DNA from: Ottowia sp.
GTDB lineage: Bacteria > Pseudomonadota > Gammaproteobacteria > Burkholderiales > Burkholderiaceae_C
NCBI GenBank assembly: GCA_023228705.1
Contig: JALOAS010000026.1
Span: 1-33,389, forward strand
Reading direction: 5' to 3'
DNA length: 33,389 nucleotides
Numbering within the stretch: position 1 is the first letter of the stretch; each line of letters opens with the position of its first letter. The notes under the pieces are model-generated. The model saw nothing but the letters and a program-made list of their open reading frames with translations. It did not search any database and was not told the DNA's origin. This document shows, one piece after another, positions 31,164 to 33,389 of this stretch. The position numbers and the translations under genes are program-made.

Positions 31164-32468
31164 ATGCCTGATGTCGCTTTCCATCCTCGCCAGGTCGCGC
31201 AGCTGCTGCGCGACGCGCTGGCCGATTCGCCGGTGGTGCTGGTGCATGGGCCGCGCCAGTGCGGCAAGACCACGCTGGCGCAATGGGTGGGCGGGCCACT
31301 GGGCTACGACTACCTGAGCTTTGACGACGACACGGTGCGCGCAGCCGCCGAAATCGATCCGGTTGGTTTCGTGGACGCGCTGCCGCAGCTGGTGATCCTG
31401 GACGAGGTCCAGCGCGTGCCCGCCCTGTTCACCACGCTCAAGCACGCGGTGGACCGGCGGCGCAGCCCCGGGCGCTTCCTGCTGACGGGTTCGGCCAACG
31501 TGCTGCTGCTGCTGCCGCAGCTGGCGGACTCCCTGGCCGGGCGCATGGCGTTGTTGCGCCTGCATCCGCTGGCGCAATGCGAGCTGGCCGGCCAACGGTC
31601 GGGGTTCCTGGATGCCTTGTTTCAAGCGCGGTTCAGGAGCGAGCGCCGGGAGCGGCTGGGGCCGCGGCTGGCCGAGGCCATTGTGGCGGGCGGCTATCCG
31701 ACGGCGCTGGCGCGCCCGGCGGGTCGCCGGCGCCGGGCCTGGTACCGCGACTACATCGAAGCGCTGGTTCAGCGGGACGTGCGCGACCTGAGCCGCATCC
31801 ACGCACTCGATGCGTTACCGAGGCTGCTCGCAATCGCCGCAGCGCAGACGGCGCAGCTGTTCAACGTCAGCGACCTGGCGGCGCCGTTCCAGCTCAGCCG
31901 GCCCACCATTGCCGACTACGTGACGCTGCTGGAGCGCGTGTTCCTGCTGGAGCGGCTGCCGCCCTGGTACAGCAACCGCATCAGCCGCCTGGTCAAGACG
32001 CCGAAGCTGCACCTGGGCGACACCGGCCTGGCCTGCGCGCTGCTGGGGGTGGACGCCGCCGGGCTGGCCGACGACCGGACGCTGCTCGGCCACGTGCTGG
32101 AGACCTTTGTTTTCCAGGAGCTGCGCCGCCAGGACAGCTGGGCTGATAACCCGGCCGATTTCTTCCACTACCGTGACCGTGACGGGGTGGAGGTGGATAT
32201 AGTGATTGCGCGTGGCGCGCGCGCCCTGGCGGGCGTGGAAGTCAAGGCCGCAGCAACCGCCACGGCGCGGGATTTCCGCGGCCTGGAGAAACTGCGCGCT
32301 GCCACCGGCGAGCGCTTTGCTGCCGGCGTGTTGCTGTACGACGGGCAGGCCACGCTGAGCTTTGGCGACCGGCTGTTTGCGGTGCCGATCAGCGCACTGT
32401 GGCAGGCGCAGCGCCAAACCGCGGATAAGGAGCAACAGGATGTCGGGCCACACTGGGCACGTCTTTGA
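31164..32468 (+). CDS. AAA ATPase with DUF4143 and nuclease-like C-terminal domain
   Basis: The product is 434 aa. The N-terminal ATPase (AAA_14 type) has Walker A GPRQCGKTT (29-37), Walker B LVILDEVQ with D80/E81, and the sensor LLTGSANVLLL. The middle (about 190-310) is the DUF4143 region with YIEALVQRDVRDLSRI and an embedded helix-turn-helix-like LSRPTIADYVTLLERVFLLE. The C-terminus resembles a PD-(D/E)XK nuclease core: E343, D345 in VEVDIVI, then E359-V-K361 in GVEVKA. Such genes are common, patchily distributed and of unknown role. The ATG at 31164 is chosen because the family begins here; a GTG at 31098 would translate the tandem repeats. No ribosome binding site is seen before either start. 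Confidence 0.85.
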   Translation: MPDVAFHPRQVAQLLRDALADSPVVLVHGPRQCGKTTLAQWVGGPLGYDYLSFDDDTVRAAAEIDPVGFVDALPQLVILDEVQRVPALFTTLKHAVDRRRSPGRFLLTGSANVLLLLPQLADSLAGRMALLRLHPLAQCELAGQRSGFLDALFQARFRSERRERLGPRLAEAIVAGGYPTALARPAGRRRRAWYRDYIEALVQRDVRDLSRIHALDALPRLLAIAAAQTAQLFNVSDLAAPFQLSRPTIADYVTLLERVFLLERLPPWYSNRISRLVKTPKLHLGDTGLACALLGVDAAGLADDRTLLGHVLETFVFQELRRQDSWADNPADFFHYRDRDGVEVDIVIARGARALAGVEVKAAATATARDFRGLEKLRAATGERFAAGVLLYDGQATLSFGDRLFAVPISALWQAQRQTADKEQQDVGPHWARL

Positions 32469-32557
32469 AGCTGCCATGGAGGCCCGGCTGACCGGCGCGG
32501 GCGACTACACCCCGCGCCCGCCCAAGTGGCGACAAACCGACGCTGACCGGGCTTGCT

Positions 32558-33389
32558 TCAGCCCATATCCGGCGCCGCCAGGCACCGCCCCTGCGCCACC
32601 AGTTCCGCAAAACCACGCACCAGCTCGTCCAGCAAGCGTCGCACCACGGGGCGCATGCCGGCGCGGCTCGCATAAACCGCCTGTATCAGTCCCGGCGCAG
32701 GCTTCCACTGCGGCAGGATCGCCTGCAGTGTGCCGCTCTGCAGTGCGTCGTGCACCAGCAGGCGGGGCAGCACCGCGCAGCCAACGCCAGCCATGGCCGC
32801 GTCGCGCAGCGCCACCATGTCGTTGACCACCAGCCGCGGCAGATGCGGTATCTCGACCTGCGCTGCATCCGGGCCATGCAGGAGCAGGCGCTGTTGCCCG
32901 CCTGCAGCGTCCAGCGCCAGCGTTGGCAGCCGGGCCAGGTCCTCGGGTCGGGTGAGTGTCGCCGTGGTCAACAGGGCCGGCGCCGCCACCAGCACATGCG
33001 GGCTCAACGCCAGCGGCCGCACGATCTCGTCCTGCAACAGGAGGGCCTGCGGCGAGCGCACGCGCAGCGTCAGGTCCACGCCGTCCTGCCACACGTCGAT
33101 GTTGCGGTTGCTGGCCAGTATGCGCAGCCGCACCTGCGGCCAGGCCAGCAGGAAGCGTTCCAGCATGGGGCCTGCGGCCGCCTGCAGCAGCGCCGGCGGG
33201 CAGGCCACGCGCAGGCTGCCGCGCAGCGCGCCAGTTTGCTCGGCCACGCGTGCCTGCGCTGCCTCGGCCTCCGACAGCATGGCGCGCGCGTGCTGCAGCA
33301 CCTGCTCGCCCACGGCGGTCACCGCAAAGCGCCGCGTGCTGCGCTCGATCAGGCGCACGCCCATGTGCTTTTCCAGCTCGGCCAGGTGG
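32558..33389 (-). CDS. LysR-family transcriptional regulator (5' end outside window)
   Basis: About 276 codons are present; roughly the first 25-35 residues lie beyond the window edge. The visible N-terminus, HLAELEKHMGVRLIERSTRRF, is the second half of the LysR winged helix. VTAVGEQVLQHARAMLSEAE is the linker helix. The rest is the effector-binding domain, with LRGSLRVACPPALLQ, and the typical VLPRLLVHDALQSGTL near the end. The ATG at 33362-33364 is an internal Met, since the frame continues upstream with family sequence. It is convergent with the ATPase gene; the 89-bp gap (32469-32557) shows nothing clear. Target and ligand are unknown. Confidence 0.93.
   Translation of the reverse strand, partial: HLAELEKHMGVRLIERSTRRFAVTAVGEQVLQHARAMLSEAEAAQARVAEQTGALRGSLRVACPPALLQAAAGPMLERFLLAWPQVRLRILASNRNIDVWQDGVDLTLRVRSPQALLLQDEIVRPLALSPHVLVAAPALLTTATLTRPEDLARLPTLALDAAGGQQRLLLHGPDAAQVEIPHLPRLVVNDMVALRDAAMAGVGCAVLPRLLVHDALQSGTLQAILPQWKPAPGLIQAVYASRAGMRPVVRRLLDELVRGFAELVAQGRCLAAPDMG

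Overview
This window looks like the chromosome of a GC-rich betaproteobacterium of the order Burkholderiales, most likely a denitrifying member of the Comamonadaceae. The evidence is the gene order tuf / tRNA-Trp / secE-nusG-rplKA-rplJL-rpoBC, the block rsmB-DUF4390-ntrY-ntrX, a cytochrome cd1 nitrite reductase, and high GC with GC-rich third codon positions. The family assignment is an inference; nothing here fixes genus or species.

Layout. 1-12665 is the translation/transcription supercluster: the 3' end of EF-Tu, tRNA-Trp(CCA), secE, nusG, ribosomal proteins L11, L1, L10 and L7/L12, and RNA polymerase beta and beta', all on the + strand. Two long leaders, 331 bp before rplJ and 508 bp before rpoB, probably set the ribosomal protein to polymerase ratio. 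A strong terminator (12852-12889) closes the block. 12903-18719 (+) carries a LemA-like membrane protein, the 16S rRNA m5C methyltransferase RsmB, a secreted DUF4390 protein, and the NtrY-type sensor kinase with its regulator. The regulator is a short NtrX lacking the AAA+ domain. 18771-21032 (-) is a heme-type TonB receptor, divergent from nirS (21258-23003, +). An amidase follows on +, then on the - strand a trkA-trkH-transglutaminase-like group and a ferredoxin reductase-like flavoprotein. mnmE (+), an AAA ATPase with a DUF4143/nuclease-like tail (+), and a LysR regulator cut by the window edge (-) complete the window.

The coding content is mostly conventional. The least expected structure is non-coding. 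(1) A mobile-looking repeat of about 205 bp with inverted ends occurs between ntrY and ntrX and, inverted, between trkH and trkA; a rearranged fragment lies upstream of trkA. (2) Five tandem copies of a 22-23 bp unit, each ending in the same core, run exactly up to the start codon of the AAA ATPase gene and probably overlap its promoter. (3) Two near-palindromic 11-mers spaced 18 bp apart lie in the rplL-rpoB gap. (4) The isoleucine codon ATA is almost always followed by G. (5) nirS stands alone, without heme d1 biosynthesis or cytochrome donor genes.

All calls rest on reading the sequence and on knowledge of the families; no database search was run.
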